A stretch of 64,000 nt of DNA from Hypholoma sublateritium FD-334 SS-4. Lineage: Eukaryota > Basidiomycota > Agaricomycetes > Agaricales > Strophariaceae. Under the pieces are notes generated by a model. The model had not been told where the DNA came from. It searched no databases and saw nothing but the letters and a program-made list of their open reading frames with translations. Each line of letters opens with the position of its first letter. The stretch's first letter is position 1. This document shows, piece after piece, positions 1 to 10,602 of this stretch. Both the position numbers and the translations under genes were made by a program. Location: positions 372,001 through 436,000 of the forward strand of contig KN817526.1 of assembly GCA_000827495.1 (NCBI GenBank), written 5' to 3'.

Positions 1-239
1 ACATCTATTGCATCATCAGGGAGGCAGATATATGTGTATGAGTCGTCTTTGGTCACGACATTGACTCCTTTCCCGCGACCCGGGTGGGGAATCGCGAACA
101 TGTCGCCGAATATGGTGGATCTTGCGGAGAGAATACTGCGATGAACGCGAAAGAGTTTTGCGCCTGCTTGGAGCACGACATCGGCGTCAGTGAACCAGAG
201 CTCCGGTACTTTCTCCGTGACAGGGGGTGGATTGTTCAT
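1..239 (-). CDS. BTB/POZ domain protein, 5' part only (runs off the window)
   Basis: The first 79 codons of a BTB/POZ protein are visible, reading leftward from an ATG at 237-239. The segment FTDADVVLQAGAKLFRVHR followed by LSARSTIFGDMF is the classic start of a BTB fold: target-binding strand, the FRVHRSIL helix and the S-x-F-x-x-MF helix. It is closely similar to the gene at 560-1529 along its whole visible length and into the 5' flank, so the two are tandem duplicates. BTB proteins of this kind are numerous in Agaricomycetes; some serve as Cullin-3 adaptors, but the partner here is unknown. The rest of the gene lies outside the window. The call is secure at family level only. Confidence 0.8.
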   Translation of the reverse strand, partial: MNNPPPVTEKVPELWFTDADVVLQAGAKLFRVHRSILSARSTIFGDMFAIPHPGRGKGVNVVTKDDSYTYICLPDDAID

Positions 240-559
240 TGACTGATCACGATTTTGGAAGGGGTGTATTCTTTGGAAAAGAGACCCAAAAGTTGGACTG
301 GTGGTTGAGGTGAAAGCCCTTGAACTCGAAGGTGAGTTGAATTTTGATGGCCACTAGTAGCCTAGTAGGCGCCGGCAACTCGCACGTGGTTGGGGACCTG
401 CGCGTCGCGCGATCCACGATCTTGAGACTACTTTACTTACTTACTCTGTAGACAGCCTGAGTTCAGAAGTTGGACTCAGATTGGATGCTACTAAATACAA
501 CGTGAAATCTACATCGGATTAATCGCCAATGGCACTGGGGTGATCATGGAAAGTATGAA

Positions 560-1529
560 CTAATTATCAAAGGATTTTTTTGCACTATTCAGGTCTTCCC
601 AAGATCCCAAACCAATAAGCTTGGGCAGACCGTCCCAGACCTGCGCTCCCGAAGTGTAGCACTTTGCTTGTGTAGTCTTCGAACATTTCTTGCAGAATAC
701 TGAAGGGATATCAGACACTACCTTCCAGATACCACTCATTTTCTGGATCAATCCAAGGATGTTCGTACATGTTCCGACAGATAAACAGCTCGGGGCCGTT
801 GTGTGACTCCAAATCCATCTGGAGGAAACGGCAAGCTCTGACATACAATTCTCGCGCTTGATCAGGCAATTTCGCTGGATTGATGCCTCCAACAAGTTCC
901 AAGCCTCCAGGTTGAAGATCAAATTGATAGATGTAGTGGCGAGGAGAAAGTGGACAGCTGGTAACACCCATGGTATTTCAATGGCTGGGGCAAGTTCTAG
1001 CAAGGATAAATTGTCCGCAGCTGTGGTATGATCATTTTCAATCATCAGCTTCCATAGGCCGTCCCATTCAGTCGGAAATAGCACATTGAGATGGGCTACT
1101 GCACGACGCTTGAGGAAAACGACATCGTACTTGTGTGCGAGACGAAGAATGGATACTACAACAGATGTAGGCTGGTCAGATGGCGGAGGCTCGAAATAGC
1201 TAAGTAAAGTGAATTCGGTGTATGATCAGTACCCGCAGTCCATACGTTACTGATGATATAGCGTACCTAGCGTCAAAAATTGCCAAGAAGAAGTGGTGTA
1301 CATCTATTGCGTCGTCAGGAAGGTGAATGTGTGTGTATGAGCCGTCCGCATCCACGATTCTGTCGCTATCGGGATGGGGCACGGAGAACATGTCATTGAA
1401 TATGGTGGATCTTGCAGAGAGAATGCTGCGATGGACGCGAAAGAGTTTTGAGCCTGCTTGGAACACGACGTCTGCGTCGGTGAACCAGAGCTCCGGTACT
1501 TTCTCCGGGATAAGAGATGAATTATTCAT
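560..1529 (-). CDS. BTB/POZ domain protein
   Basis: A two-exon gene of about 300 residues. Exon 1 starts at the ATG at 1527-1529 (MNNSSLIPEK) and carries the BTB core: WFTDADVVFQ, FRVHRSILSARSTIF and LPDDAIDVHHFFLAIFD. A 67-nt intron (1200-1266, gtacgc...acttag) is removed in phase, joining to YFEPPPSDQPTS. Exon 2 continues with the helical back half found in basidiomycete BTB proteins (LRLAHKYDVVFLKRRAVAHL) and a Cys-rich C-terminal stretch (FCKKCSKTTQAKCY), ending at TAG 560-562. The position of the intron inside the BTB fold is common in this family. The function is probably protein-protein interaction or substrate adaptor; no catalytic domain is visible. It is a tandem paralogue of the partial gene at 1-239. 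Confidence 0.82.
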
Positions 1530-1661
1530 TGACTTATCACAAGTTTGGACTCTGGAGGGGGACGTATTTGTTGGAAAAGAAGGCAGAAAATTGAATTTTG
1601 AAACCCGATTCCCGAAAGTTGAACCCTACGGTGCGGCACGTGATCATATACCACAGAAGGT

Positions 1662-1666
1662 AAAAA
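1662..1666 (-). terminator. Pol III T-run terminator of tRNA-Val
   Basis: Five consecutive T residues on the minus strand begin 2 nt after the discriminator base of the tRNA. This is the expected simple RNA polymerase III terminator. Confidence 0.75.
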
Positions 1667-1668
1667 TA

Positions 1669-1752
1669 TGGTCCAATCCAGGATCGAACTGGAGACCTTC
1701 TGTGTTCGTTACAAATGTAAGACAGAAATCATAACCACTAGACCATTGGACC
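1669..1752 (-). tRNA. tRNA-Val(UAC) with an 11-nt intron
   Basis: The reverse complement folds as a complete tRNA. The acceptor stem is GGTCCAA/TTGGACC with discriminator A, the D-arm is GTC-TAGTGGTTAT-GAT, the anticodon stem is TCTGT/ACAGA, and the T-arm is TCCAG-TTCGATC-CTGGA. The anticodon loop reads CTTACA plus 11 nt plus C, which puts anticodon TAC at positions 34-36 and an intron (TTTGTAACGAA) in the canonical place after position 37. The acceptor and D-arm resemble yeast tRNA-Val(UAC), supporting the assignment. The A and B boxes are the conserved internal Pol III promoter. It lies just upstream of, and on the same strand as, the BTB gene. Confidence 0.93.
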
Positions 1753-2437
1753 TTCAGTCTGACTCTACTAATGGTGCACCTCCAGACGGGTCGTATTATT
1801 TTTCTCGTGGCTCTACCGAAAACGCTTGAATGATATTGTCAGTCCCTTTTGACTACTGACATTGAGCTACACTGATCTCCACGGTTTCCTGGTCGCTCTT
1901 TCCCCCTCTTGTCCGACCGGCAGCCAATTGACCTGCCGACAATCTAAACGAAGCTCTGGAACGTGTACATTTCTGGACTCTGGACCACTGAGGAACAATA
2001 CTAGGCGGCGCGCCCTCTTCTAAAGCGCTTTTACGACGTCAAATACACGGTAAAACAAGTGATTCCTGCTCACTGCGGCGGCGATGACGGCGCGCTACGC
2101 AGGGCAAAAGCCTGTAGCGTGAGTACAGCGACCTCAAAAAGGTGTAATTGTAAAAATAGGCTCCTTCTTGGTGGTTCCTTCTGATACATATCTTCAGGGT
2201 TGCATGATCACGACGTGCCTGGGAAACCACTATCCTGTTGCCGGGGTGCGTCGCCGCCTCTGATGCTTTTTGTTCAGAGTCGAGACCCCGTGCAACAGTC
2301 CTCTGAACGCCGAGCATCGGCGACGCGGGCATCTTGCTTCATACCGCAACATTGCATTCCCCCCGGCTTCACCATCTCCTCAGGAAAACCTTGAGCGACA
2401 TACTGTTGTCGTTCGAGCACTGGAGCAATCGGAGCTT
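1753..2437. other. Intergenic, no gene seen
   Basis: This stretch contains the upstream side of tRNA-Val and the 5' region of the membrane-protein gene that starts at 2438. Short open frames exist on both strands (for example 2039-2332 minus), but they lack splice continuity or recognisable domains. It is probably promoter and 5' UTR. Confidence 0.5.
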
Positions 2438-4004
2438 ATGCTTGGGAGAATGACGAATCGGCTACCCAGCATTCTTCTGGCTTACACATCTTTCTTCCTG
2501 GTCGTCTCCTTCTTCGCTGAACGGACGATGGCCGTTCCCGACGTGCTTGCGGCTCGAGTAGGTGTGTATTGTTGGCCGCCTTGTCTACTGAAGTGGCGAG
2601 CTGAGCTCTTGAACAAATTCAGTCACGTCTGTGCAGTTCCAAAATCCCGACTCAATGCTGACCACCTGTAACCCCTTCAACATCACCTGGCAATTCGTTG
2701 GCGTCCCTTCTCCCATCTCATTGACGATAACAAACAACAGCGCCGCCTTTCCGACCACGACACAGTCAGTAACGCACAACACCGACGCCACAAATATCGC
2801 CCGCGCGATACCAACTGGCGCAAATAATCCAACCCCGATAGTGACGGTTAATGTCGCAGAAAACATTCAGCCTAACATTGATTACTACGTCTGGCCGTCC
2901 GTCAACGTTTCTCAGGGCTGGTATGTATTCGAGGCATACATGCCATCCATTGCCTACAGCGCCGTATCCGAGCAAGTTTATGTCGCTTACGGGCCAGACG
3001 TATCTTGTCTTTCGTCTACGCCGACCTCAACGGCTTCTACCACGGTGGCTCAAACCACAACATCAGCATCAGTATCATCATCTACATCATCATCAAGTTC
3101 AGGTTCAACTGCAAGCACCAGCGCCCTCCCAGTGGGAAGCGCATCAAAGACGTCATCGAAGCACATTGGCGCGATCGTGGGTGGTATTCTTGGCGCAGTG
3201 GTATTTCTAGCCCTAGCTGCTGCTGCCTGGTTCTTGTTGTATAGGAAGCGCCGCACAACGATCACCAAAAGCGGCGCATCGAAGGGCCCCCGGCGGTGGA
3301 ACGGGCTGAGCTCCGTCGACTCACGCGGCGGCCTCATGGGCGACACAGGGCGGCGCAACCCGCACACCGCCTCTATCGGCACCCTGCCGTTCTCCCCATC
3401 AGACGATGCGGTTGCTGGCGCCGAGAAGGCCTCGATACACAGCAGACCCGGCGACGCGAGCCCGTTCGGCGATGCACATGCGCCCCCGGGCCGCCCGTCC
3501 GTCGCGGACTCGCTCGAGTCCACGGGCTACCCACCGAGCTCCCCCGCGCGCGCATCCGCGCTCGCCGGCTTCGTGCCCATGTCGCGCACGCACTCGCTCG
3601 CGACGTCCACGACGCACAATGTGGGCAGCGCGGGGCCCGGCTCCGCCGCGTCGCACGCACCGTTCGTGGAGCGCGCCCCGCCGAGCCCGACGTCGCCCGT
3701 TGACGAACGGCGGCACGCGAACCGCCGCTCGCTCGGTGGCGCGCGGCGCAAGCCCGTGCCTGCCTACGCGGGCGCGGACGACGCGCGCACGCCTGTGCCG
3801 ACGTCCCCCGCCCCGTCCCCCGTGCCGCCGCCATCGCCGCCTCCCGGCCCAGAGTACACGCCGCACTATATGACGCGCAGCCAGAGCGGGCACGACGGGA
3901 GCCAGCACGAGCTGGCGCACAAGAGCAGCTTCGGCCCGGGCGGTGTGGAGGGGCGGGCGCTGCATTACCTGATGCCGGATCCACCAATGGCGCCGAGGGG
4001 GTGA
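2438..4004 (+). CDS. Secreted-type single-pass membrane protein with Ser/Thr stalk and long cytoplasmic tail
   Basis: Exon 1 (2438-2561) encodes a signal peptide (LPSILLAYTSFFLVVSFFA); ATG 2438 and ATG 2450 are both in frame and either could be used. A 61-nt intron (2562-2622) joins to an extracellular domain (VQFQNPDSMLTTCNPFNITW). A Ser/Thr-rich stalk follows (STSSSSSGSTASTSA), then one membrane segment beginning IGAIVGGILGAVVFLALAA, and a basic stop-transfer RKRR. The last ~250 residues are a Pro/Ser/Arg-rich, GC-rich and probably disordered cytoplasmic tail. This architecture is common in Agaricomycetes and resembles Wsc/Mid2/Skg6-type cell-surface sensors, but no Cys-rich WSC domain is present. 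A role in wall sensing is therefore only an analogy. The stop is at 4002-4004, 193 bp before a transposon copy. Confidence 0.78.
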
Positions 4005-4188
4005 ACGTGCGTTGCACGCGCGTTGACACCGAGCTCCAGACGCTGCTGTGAATGGTATTTGGATCCCCAGCTTTTTTGCTCCGTTCGCTTGTATTTTGCT
4101 ACCTATATGTTTGCTTGTTCTGTAATGATATGATATCTTGTGTTTTGACTGTATACGGGCCTTATCTTTATGCTCATTTTCTTCGCCC

Positions 4189-4197
4189 CTATATTTG
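4189..4197. repeat. Target-site duplication, left (CTATATTTG)
   Basis: A nine-base direct repeat, present again at 4960-4968, immediately flanks the 762-bp element at 4198-4959. Confidence 0.88.
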
Positions 4198-4959
4198 TAG
4201 ACTCGCTAGCCAGTCCAAGCTCGCTGGCTCTATGACAAATACAGAAGACGTGATGGTAGAACATGTGACGTGGCGAGCGAGCACAGCGAGCGGACTGGGC
4301 GCTCTCGTCGCTGTTTACACGAGTCAACGAAATCCCCCTTGTCCAGGCATGGTCACTTCGTCAAAAAAACACAAAAAACACGAANAAAACACATATTATT
4401 GGGTATNCATAATCTACTCGAAATTGCTCGCTGACCATAAAAGAGTATACATGTTAAAATGTCAATTTTTGCATATGGACTTCGTCNTCGTCNTGCAAAT
4501 TGGTCTGTGCACACCAAATTCCTGCTCACCATGGTGTTGGCCACCGCTTCTTAATTCCTAAGATTTCAGCCTAGTAAGTACAATAGTGATGACACAGACC
4601 CATGAGTGTAATCTCAAGCTCAAAAATGACTTCTGAGTTGCGTGCAAACTAGATGCAATTCTGCGCGCACGGACCCAATCTGGCAATGACGACGAAGTTA
4701 ATGTCAAATTGTCGTAGTTTGACTTGTATACTATTTTATGGTCAGCNAGCNATTCTGAGAAGATNATNTATACTCGATTTTGAGTGTTTTTTATGTGTTT
4801 TAAGTGTTTTTTCGGCGAAGTGAGCATACCTGGCGAACGAGGATTTTGGTGACTCGTGTAAACAGCGACGAGGGCGCCCAGCCGGTTCTTCGAACTGCTT
4901 GCAGCACGTGTGCACATTATGTAATATGTGTTCGGAGATATCGGCTGGGGACGAGCCTA
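4198..4959 (+). mobile_element. Non-autonomous TIR DNA transposon (MITE-like, probably Mutator-type), copy 1
   Basis: A 762-bp element begins TAGACTCG and ends with the reverse complement of TAGGCTCG. It is bounded by perfect 9-bp target duplications (CTATATTTG). The two arms are imperfect inverted repeats of each other: a GCGCYCTCGTCGCTGTTTAC block followed by ACGAGTCA occurs near 4300 and, inverted, near 4855, and the A-rich tract followed by a GCTCGCTGACCATAAAA-like block is also mirrored. The same 762 bp occurs inverted at 41977-42738 with a different 9-bp duplication, so both are true insertions. No transposase is encoded; open frames crossing it are fortuitous. The 9-bp duplication and long degenerate arms fit Mutator-like elements best, while the TAG start leaves hAT (8 bp) as a weaker alternative. 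Eight N bases occur at 4385, 4407, 4487, 4493, 4747, 4751, 4765 and 4768. Confidence 0.9.
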
Positions 4960-4968
4960 CTATATTTG
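4960..4968. repeat. Target-site duplication, right (CTATATTTG)
   Basis: Exact nine-base copy of 4189-4197 on the other side of the transposon. Confidence 0.88.
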
Positions 4969-6486
4969 TAACATGATATTCGTACAATATATTTTTCGCG
5001 GGCGTATGTAGTTTTTGCAGAATATTTTTTCAATTATCACCGTATGTTGCCGCTGCGAAGGTTTAATAAGACTCATAAAATGACTTTTAATCCTAGCAAG
5101 TGAACAACCTATTCTGTTACCAAATTTCTGGGCAGCGAAATTAATGAAAGCCTATATGTGGGTCCCTGCCTTGACGGGGCCAACCGGAGCGACTTTGCAC
5201 ACTGCATAGAATCCCTGCGATTACGCCATTCCATAACAGCAAGCTATATATGTGTGGATGCGTCCACGATAATGACATACTTCTGGGCGGGGGAGCTTCT
5301 TGATCGACATAAATAGGTACGCATACTGGATTGGGTTTGCTAGCGAAGCAAGCAGACAGACTCGGGCATAGACATCAGCGCAGATAGAGTAGAGCTACAA
5401 GTCTGTGCATAGGCTGCGCGTAGGAAGCGAAGTACAGCAGATGCCTCTTGAATGTTGCCAATAAAGATAGAGATACAGAGGTGTAATGCGGCCAGATGTG
5501 GTGGGCGCTGCTCGTCTATCAGCAACAGTTCGGATAGAAATCAGCCGCATCGTGAAGGACACTTGATAAGATATCAATTCAAACAGCTCTGCTCACGCTG
5601 AACCAGAGTAGAGTACTGTCCAGCGTCGCCGAGGAGGATGAGAATGTCCCAGCAGTTAGGATATCCGAGCCCCCCACAAACGTTGCAACACCCCTGATTG
5701 GCTTTCCTAGCTGCTACCAAATATGCATCGAAGCCCAGGAGCCCGGGGCAGTTGTCAATCCGTATGCTCCTCTGATAGCAATTGTCCGGTCTGATTCAGA
5801 TAGTCGGGAGACGTGACGCTGCTTATCCAGCCCGAGTATGGTATCACGCAGCCGCAAGACGTGACGTAACCAGGCAGCGTGAGCAGTGCACCGAAATTTT
5901 GGTGGACATCAAGCGTCCGCGTCATGAAGAGTATGATGAGATATCAAGTCATGCGGTGGGCTGCTCGATGCGCACGCTGAGCCAGAGTAAGCATCCCGTC
6001 TGCCGTCGCCGAGTTTAGCCCAGCATGGTCCAAGCGCTGCACGTTGGGGCGGGGCCTCCTGTCGGTTTTCTGTTCATTTCTTTTTCCTAGAAGCTGTGAT
6101 TCGGGTAGCCTGAGAAGCAATTCGGATAATTTCAGAGCCTCTGCAGGTCGTATCAGACCGCTCCAGTCAGAGTGCTGTGCAATATTTGGGACCTGGTGAA
6201 ATGTTGCAGTGCACTGCCCTTTGACTGCCTCGAGTCCACCTTATTACACATTATTAAACGTAACTGGGCTTCCAACAAAGGGCCGCTTACCGTGACGAGA
6301 ATCGTAAATTCACATGCTGGAATAGGGCAAGGTGCAAGTTTGGTGTAAGTAGTTGTTTGTAACGTCCACGTTCGTTGCGGTTGTCACAAACCACATCACT
6401 AGATACCCCGCTTCCCTTCTACGACGACGCCGGCGACGACCACGACAGCGACGACGACTGCGTAACTGTGTCGAGCACGCTAGCAA
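4969..6486. other. Intergenic, no gene recognised
   Basis: About 1.5 kb between the transposon and the OSBP gene. The only structure seen is a loosely similar pair of segments near 5545-5640 and 5920-6015. They share a GAGATATCAA-like stretch, a CACGCTGARCCAGAGTA block and a final GTCGCCGAG, which suggests an old partial duplication. Open frames of 60-80 codons show no domains. The last ~100 bp, with CGACGACG-type repeats, is probably the 5' UTR of the next gene. Confidence 0.5.
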
Positions 6487-8267
6487 ATGGCTGAACCCGA
6501 CGACCACCACGACACTGCCCTCGATGACGAGGCGCCTGGCCCACCCATCTCGGTGCCAGACTCAGGAGATACAGGGGAGGGCGGGAAGTTGAAGATGATA
6601 ATACAGCTGGTCAAGAAGTGCCTCGGCGTCAAGGACATAGCTGCGATGTGCGCCCACCTCATCCGATGCTGCATATACCGCTGACGACAGCAATCCAGGC
6701 GGTTATCGCTACCGGCGTCCTTGCTGGAGCCAGTTCCCAATCTCGAGTATTGGAACTATCTCGACAGGCCGGATTACTTTGTATCGTGAGTTCTACCATC
6801 GCTTTCGCGACCACCGCTGACGATAAGATCTGACAGCATCAATGACTCGGACGACCCTTTCATCCGCATGCTCTCTGTGCTCCGCTTTACATTCACCAAG
6901 GACCTCAAATTTGTAGTTGCGTCCACCCGTGCTTTTGTATATCGCACTGACACTCAAGGCTTCGCTGCAGCACGGCAAAGTCTGCAAGCCGTACAATTCG
7001 GTGCTGGGCGAGCACTTCCGCGCACACTGGGACGTCTCCCCTGTCCCGTTCGCCGTCGATGAGGAGCCCAGCTCCCACCGCGCGTCCGAGTCCGCGAGCA
7101 TTGCCAGCGGCAAGAGCTCGCGGAGCACAGCGAGCTCTGCACGCAAGCCGACAAGTACATCGACAGCCGCGACGTCCATCGACACGGGCGCTGTGCGCGT
7201 CGTCTTCCTGACGGAGCAGGTCTCGCATCACCCGCCGGTCTCCGCGTACTTCGCCTCCTGCCCGTCACGGCACATCGACATGGCGGGCATCGACCAGATC
7301 TCCGCCAAGGTGTCGGGGACGACACTGCGCGTCTCGCCGGGGCACTTCAACAAAGGCATCTACGTTAGCCTCACGGGCGGGCCCGGCGCCGGCGAGCGCT
7401 ACCACATCACGCACCCCGTCGCGGCCGTGAATGGCATCCTGCGCGGCAGCTTCTACGTCACCATCAGCGAGTCGACGATTATCACCTGCGAGGGCGGCCG
7501 GCCCGGACACAAGTTCCGAATAATCGTCGAGTACAAGGAAGAGTCGTGGCTCGGCCGCGCGCACTTCCTGCTCGAGGGCGTCATCCACTCCGTGTTCGAG
7601 TCGGACGCGAACCGTTGTGCAGAATGGACGAAGATCAAGCATGTCCCGAAGGACCGCGTCGTCGCCGTGTTCGACGGCTCGTGGCGGGGCAACATCCGCT
7701 GGAAGCGCGTCGGCCCGGGCTCGTACCCCGCGGCGGACGACCACAGCGGTGTTACGCGCTCGACAGCGTCATCGCCGAGCCCGTCGCACGCCCAGCTCCC
7801 CACCCCGAGCATCCGCTCGGCGGCCGCGTCCAAGGCAGACATCGGGACGTCCGAGGAGGACTGGACGACGCTCGTTGACCTCGCCACGCTCTCCGTGATG
7901 CCCAAGACGGTACGGCCCCTCGACAGGCAGCACCCGCGCGAGAGCCGCAAGTTGTGGGAGACGGTCACGGAGAACCTCGTCAAGAAGGAGTTCTCAGAAG
8001 CGACGAAGGAGAAAGTCAACATTGAGCAGCGGCAGCGCGACGAGGCGGCCGAGCGGAAGCGCAAGGGCATCGAGTGAGTATTCTCCCTGTGCACTTTTCC
8101 AGTCACTCACCTTGACTAGGTTTGTTCCGAGATACTTTGATAACAACTTGGACGACGGCTTTGTCGGGCTGACCGCGGACGGCCGTGCCGCGGTTGAGGA
8201 AGAGCTGAAGGAGGACTCGAGCTACTGTATAGAAGGCATCGACGTAGCGGCGAACCTCGCAGCGTGA
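6487..8267 (+). CDS. Oxysterol-binding protein (OSBP/ORP family, PH-less Osh4/Kes1-like)
   Basis: Five exons (6487-6647, 6699-6785, 6837-6912, 6971-8073, 8120-8267) splice in phase to a 524-residue protein. The ORP signature EQVSHHPPVSAY is intact. Upstream are LEYWNYLDRPDYF, MLSVLRFTFTKDLKF and KVCKPYNSVLGEHFRAHW, the lid/core region whose N-P-x-LGE-like segment contacts phosphoinositide headgroups. The C-terminus has EKVNIEQRQRDEAAERK and FVPRYF, also typical. There is no PH domain or FFAT motif, so it belongs to the short class that exchanges sterol and PI4P between membranes. A Ser-rich insert of about 30 residues lies between LGEHF and the signature. It is convergent with the DAO gene downstream. 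Confidence 0.93.
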
Positions 8268-8775
8268 GCCAGGGGCAGACGGTATGCTTCCATGAAATCT
8301 CTTCCCCTCTTTTCAGTTGGGCTGTAGCGGCTATACCACGCCTTCGGCTCGCACCATGCCCCTTACGACATTCGATGCGGCCTTTATGAACCCTCTTTTT
8401 TATGACCCTCCGCTATCTATCTACAGTGCCCAAAGCATGCCCCATGGTGGAACCTCTCCATTTTCTTACACTTATTCGCATTGCACCCTCAATCCAGGCT
8501 AGCGTGCAGACTTTCCATCGTTTACCGCTGCCGCGCTTCTTATATGATGTTGTATCAACCAGCAGGCAAATCGACAGTGCCCTAGTCGGACCTGCGGGAG
8601 TTGGTGTGCCGTTGTACCCACCTAATTATGGTGAACGTATCCCTCCACCCATTTGACATACTGAAACCACCATACATTGTCCCTTGCTCCTTCAAACTGA
8701 TAGATACCATGTACCATATGTCTGCTCAATAATGCCATCCTGGCGCAGCTGTCGGCTCGTATACAATTGTTATAT
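8268..8775. other. Convergent intergenic region, 3' UTRs
   Basis: This lies between the stop codons of the OSBP gene (plus) and the first DAO gene (minus). Only short ORFs without domains are present; it probably holds both 3' UTRs. Confidence 0.55.
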
Positions 8776-10238
8776 TTATTGCGCATCGCGGAATGCTTCA
8801 CGAAGGAGGTTGAATGCCACGGAAGCCGAGCCGTAGCAGGCGATGTAACCGAACCCACCGTGGCTGGATGCGATGTGTTAGTCTACAAATCCAAAAAAAA
8901 TGCACGGGGAAAGGAGCGTACCCATAATTGTGGATCACAGGGACCTTCCGCGTTCCGCTCTCCTTCCACTCGAGCTCCAGCCTTGGCCCGCCCTTTCTGC
9001 AAGGCCGGAACCCACAGTTCTCTTCGACGATTATAGGGTACATATCCTCGATGGTGGGCACCCGCTCCGCACGTATCTCGGGTGGTGCGATCTCGGGGCA
9101 TATCTCCAGCACGCGGGTCAGGATGTCGACAGTCGTCTCCGGCCGGGGCCGTGAATACCTGCGTAAAAACAGTATCAATAACGCGGTACGAAGAATAACA
9201 ATCAGTTCCTTTTCACCAGTCGTTCGCCTCGTATGTACCGCCAATGATAACATCGCCGCTCCGGCGGGGAATTATGTATGTCCAGATCCCCGACGGCCCG
9301 CCGCTGAGCGACATGCACTTCTGCACCCACGGCGCGCGGATGCGCACTGTCTGCCCGCGCACGGGGTACACGAGCGCGTCCTCTACGCCGCCGAGGAGGC
9401 GCGCGCCGAGCCCGAGGCAGACGATGACCGCATCCGGCACTGCTGCGCCGCGCGCCGGTTCGCTACCCGTGAACGCGTGTGCACCGCCAGCGAGAACCTG
9501 GTCGATGTGCACGATTGAGCCGCGCACAATCACGCCGCCCGCCGCGAGGAAGCGGGCGAGGAGGTAGTCGAGGAAGACGGGCGCGTCAGTGTTGACGGAG
9601 TCGTAGGTGATTCCGGCGACGGCGTTGGGGACGAGGCTGCTTGCCGGGAGCTCTGCAAACTCCATGGCGATGGTTGAGTCAATTGTCTGGCTGCAGGGAA
9701 CGGCGCGAGCATACGTTTGGCATTAGGCCCAGGGTGTCGTGGTTGGTTTCTTCGCGATGGAACTCGTATTGCGGGAGGCGTATAAAGCACCCTTCGGCAG
9801 ATGCTTCTGGGCCAGAGAGCTCCCACATTGTCTTGAACGTTTCAAGATCGATATCTGGAATTGAGGCAGCCTTTCAGTCTGATGCCCCAGGAAAGACAGA
9901 CCGCTTGTTACGCACCTCTCTGGGCAGGATCAGCACCTGCGACACTGACATGGTGGGCCCCCTTTGGGTTGGCACGTCCTATTAGCATGCAGATCGCGAA
10001 TACGTTCCGACGAAACTCACCGCCGAAAGGCTTGCGTACTTGACCGTCTTCGGGTCGGTCGGAAACTGCTCAGCCAGAATCGTTACATTATATCCTTCTT
10101 CTTCTTGGATCTTCAGCGCGGTCGTCAGCCCGATCACCCCTAGATTTTCAGCGTGAACACCTCGATAATGCGCATATCGCAGCGTGTGCACGAACCTGCA
10201 CCCAAAACGACGATGTTTTTGGGGTTTGAAGTGGTCAT
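8776..10238 (-). CDS. FAD-dependent D-amino-acid oxidase paralogue 1
   Basis: Seven exons (10238-10196, 10139-10021, 9961-9916, 9854-9715, 9659-9217, 9158-8922, 8863-8776) give a 371-residue protein, the normal DAO length. The Rossmann FAD motif VVLGAGVIGLTTALKIQE is assembled across intron 1. Further DAO landmarks are GAHHVSVAGAD, VCLGLGARLLGG, HPVRGQTV-like YPVRGQTVRIRAPW, and IIPRRSGDVIIGGT with the Arg equivalent to yeast DAAO Arg285. The C-terminal HNYGHGGFGY is also present. Known enzymes oxidise D-amino acids to imino acids with H2O2 release. The C-terminus is ...FRDAQ, with no SKL-type PTS1, unlike classical peroxisomal DAOs. Intron positions match the paralogue at 12333-13891. The substrate (D-Asp versus neutral D-amino acids) cannot be read with confidence. 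Confidence 0.92.
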
Positions 10239-10602
10239 GTTCTCGATTGTGGGGAAGGTGGGAATTCAGATAAATCCTTGAGTGATCTCTGATGACATTA
10301 TAGGAATCTAGGGATTCTAGACTGGAGAAGATAAGGAAAAGTGCTAGCCCGACGCCAGCAAGTTGGTGGCTCATCCTAAGTCCGTCGAATCTTATGTAAT
10401 GTCGCCGAGCGCAACTGTTTGTTTCTACCGCATCACCAATGTCAAATTTGTATCAAAGCAATCACTGCCATTTCCAAAAACAGAGAGTCAAAGGATGAGA
10501 ACATGCTTCATATTTGGCATGACTGTCGTACTTTCTACTTATGCTTGGAGCGAAGTTCAAATATCATGGGAAACAGGGGAACCGAGAATATTCAAGGAAT
10601 AT
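10239..10602. other. Intergenic spacer in the DAO/lyase cluster
   Basis: A 364-bp AT-rich spacer between the lyase stop and the DAO-1 start codon. No supported coding sequence; it presumably contains the DAO-1 promoter. Confidence 0.5.

Noticed and set aside
3373..4029. Long minus-strand ORF (218 codons) and others opposite the membrane-protein tail
   Set aside because: Arg/Ala-rich composition is typical of antisense frames over GC-rich coding sequence; no domain and no splice structure.
4052..4561. 169-codon ORF
   Set aside because: It runs across the transposon boundary and through N bases; the part inside the element recurs in copy 2, so it is not a gene.
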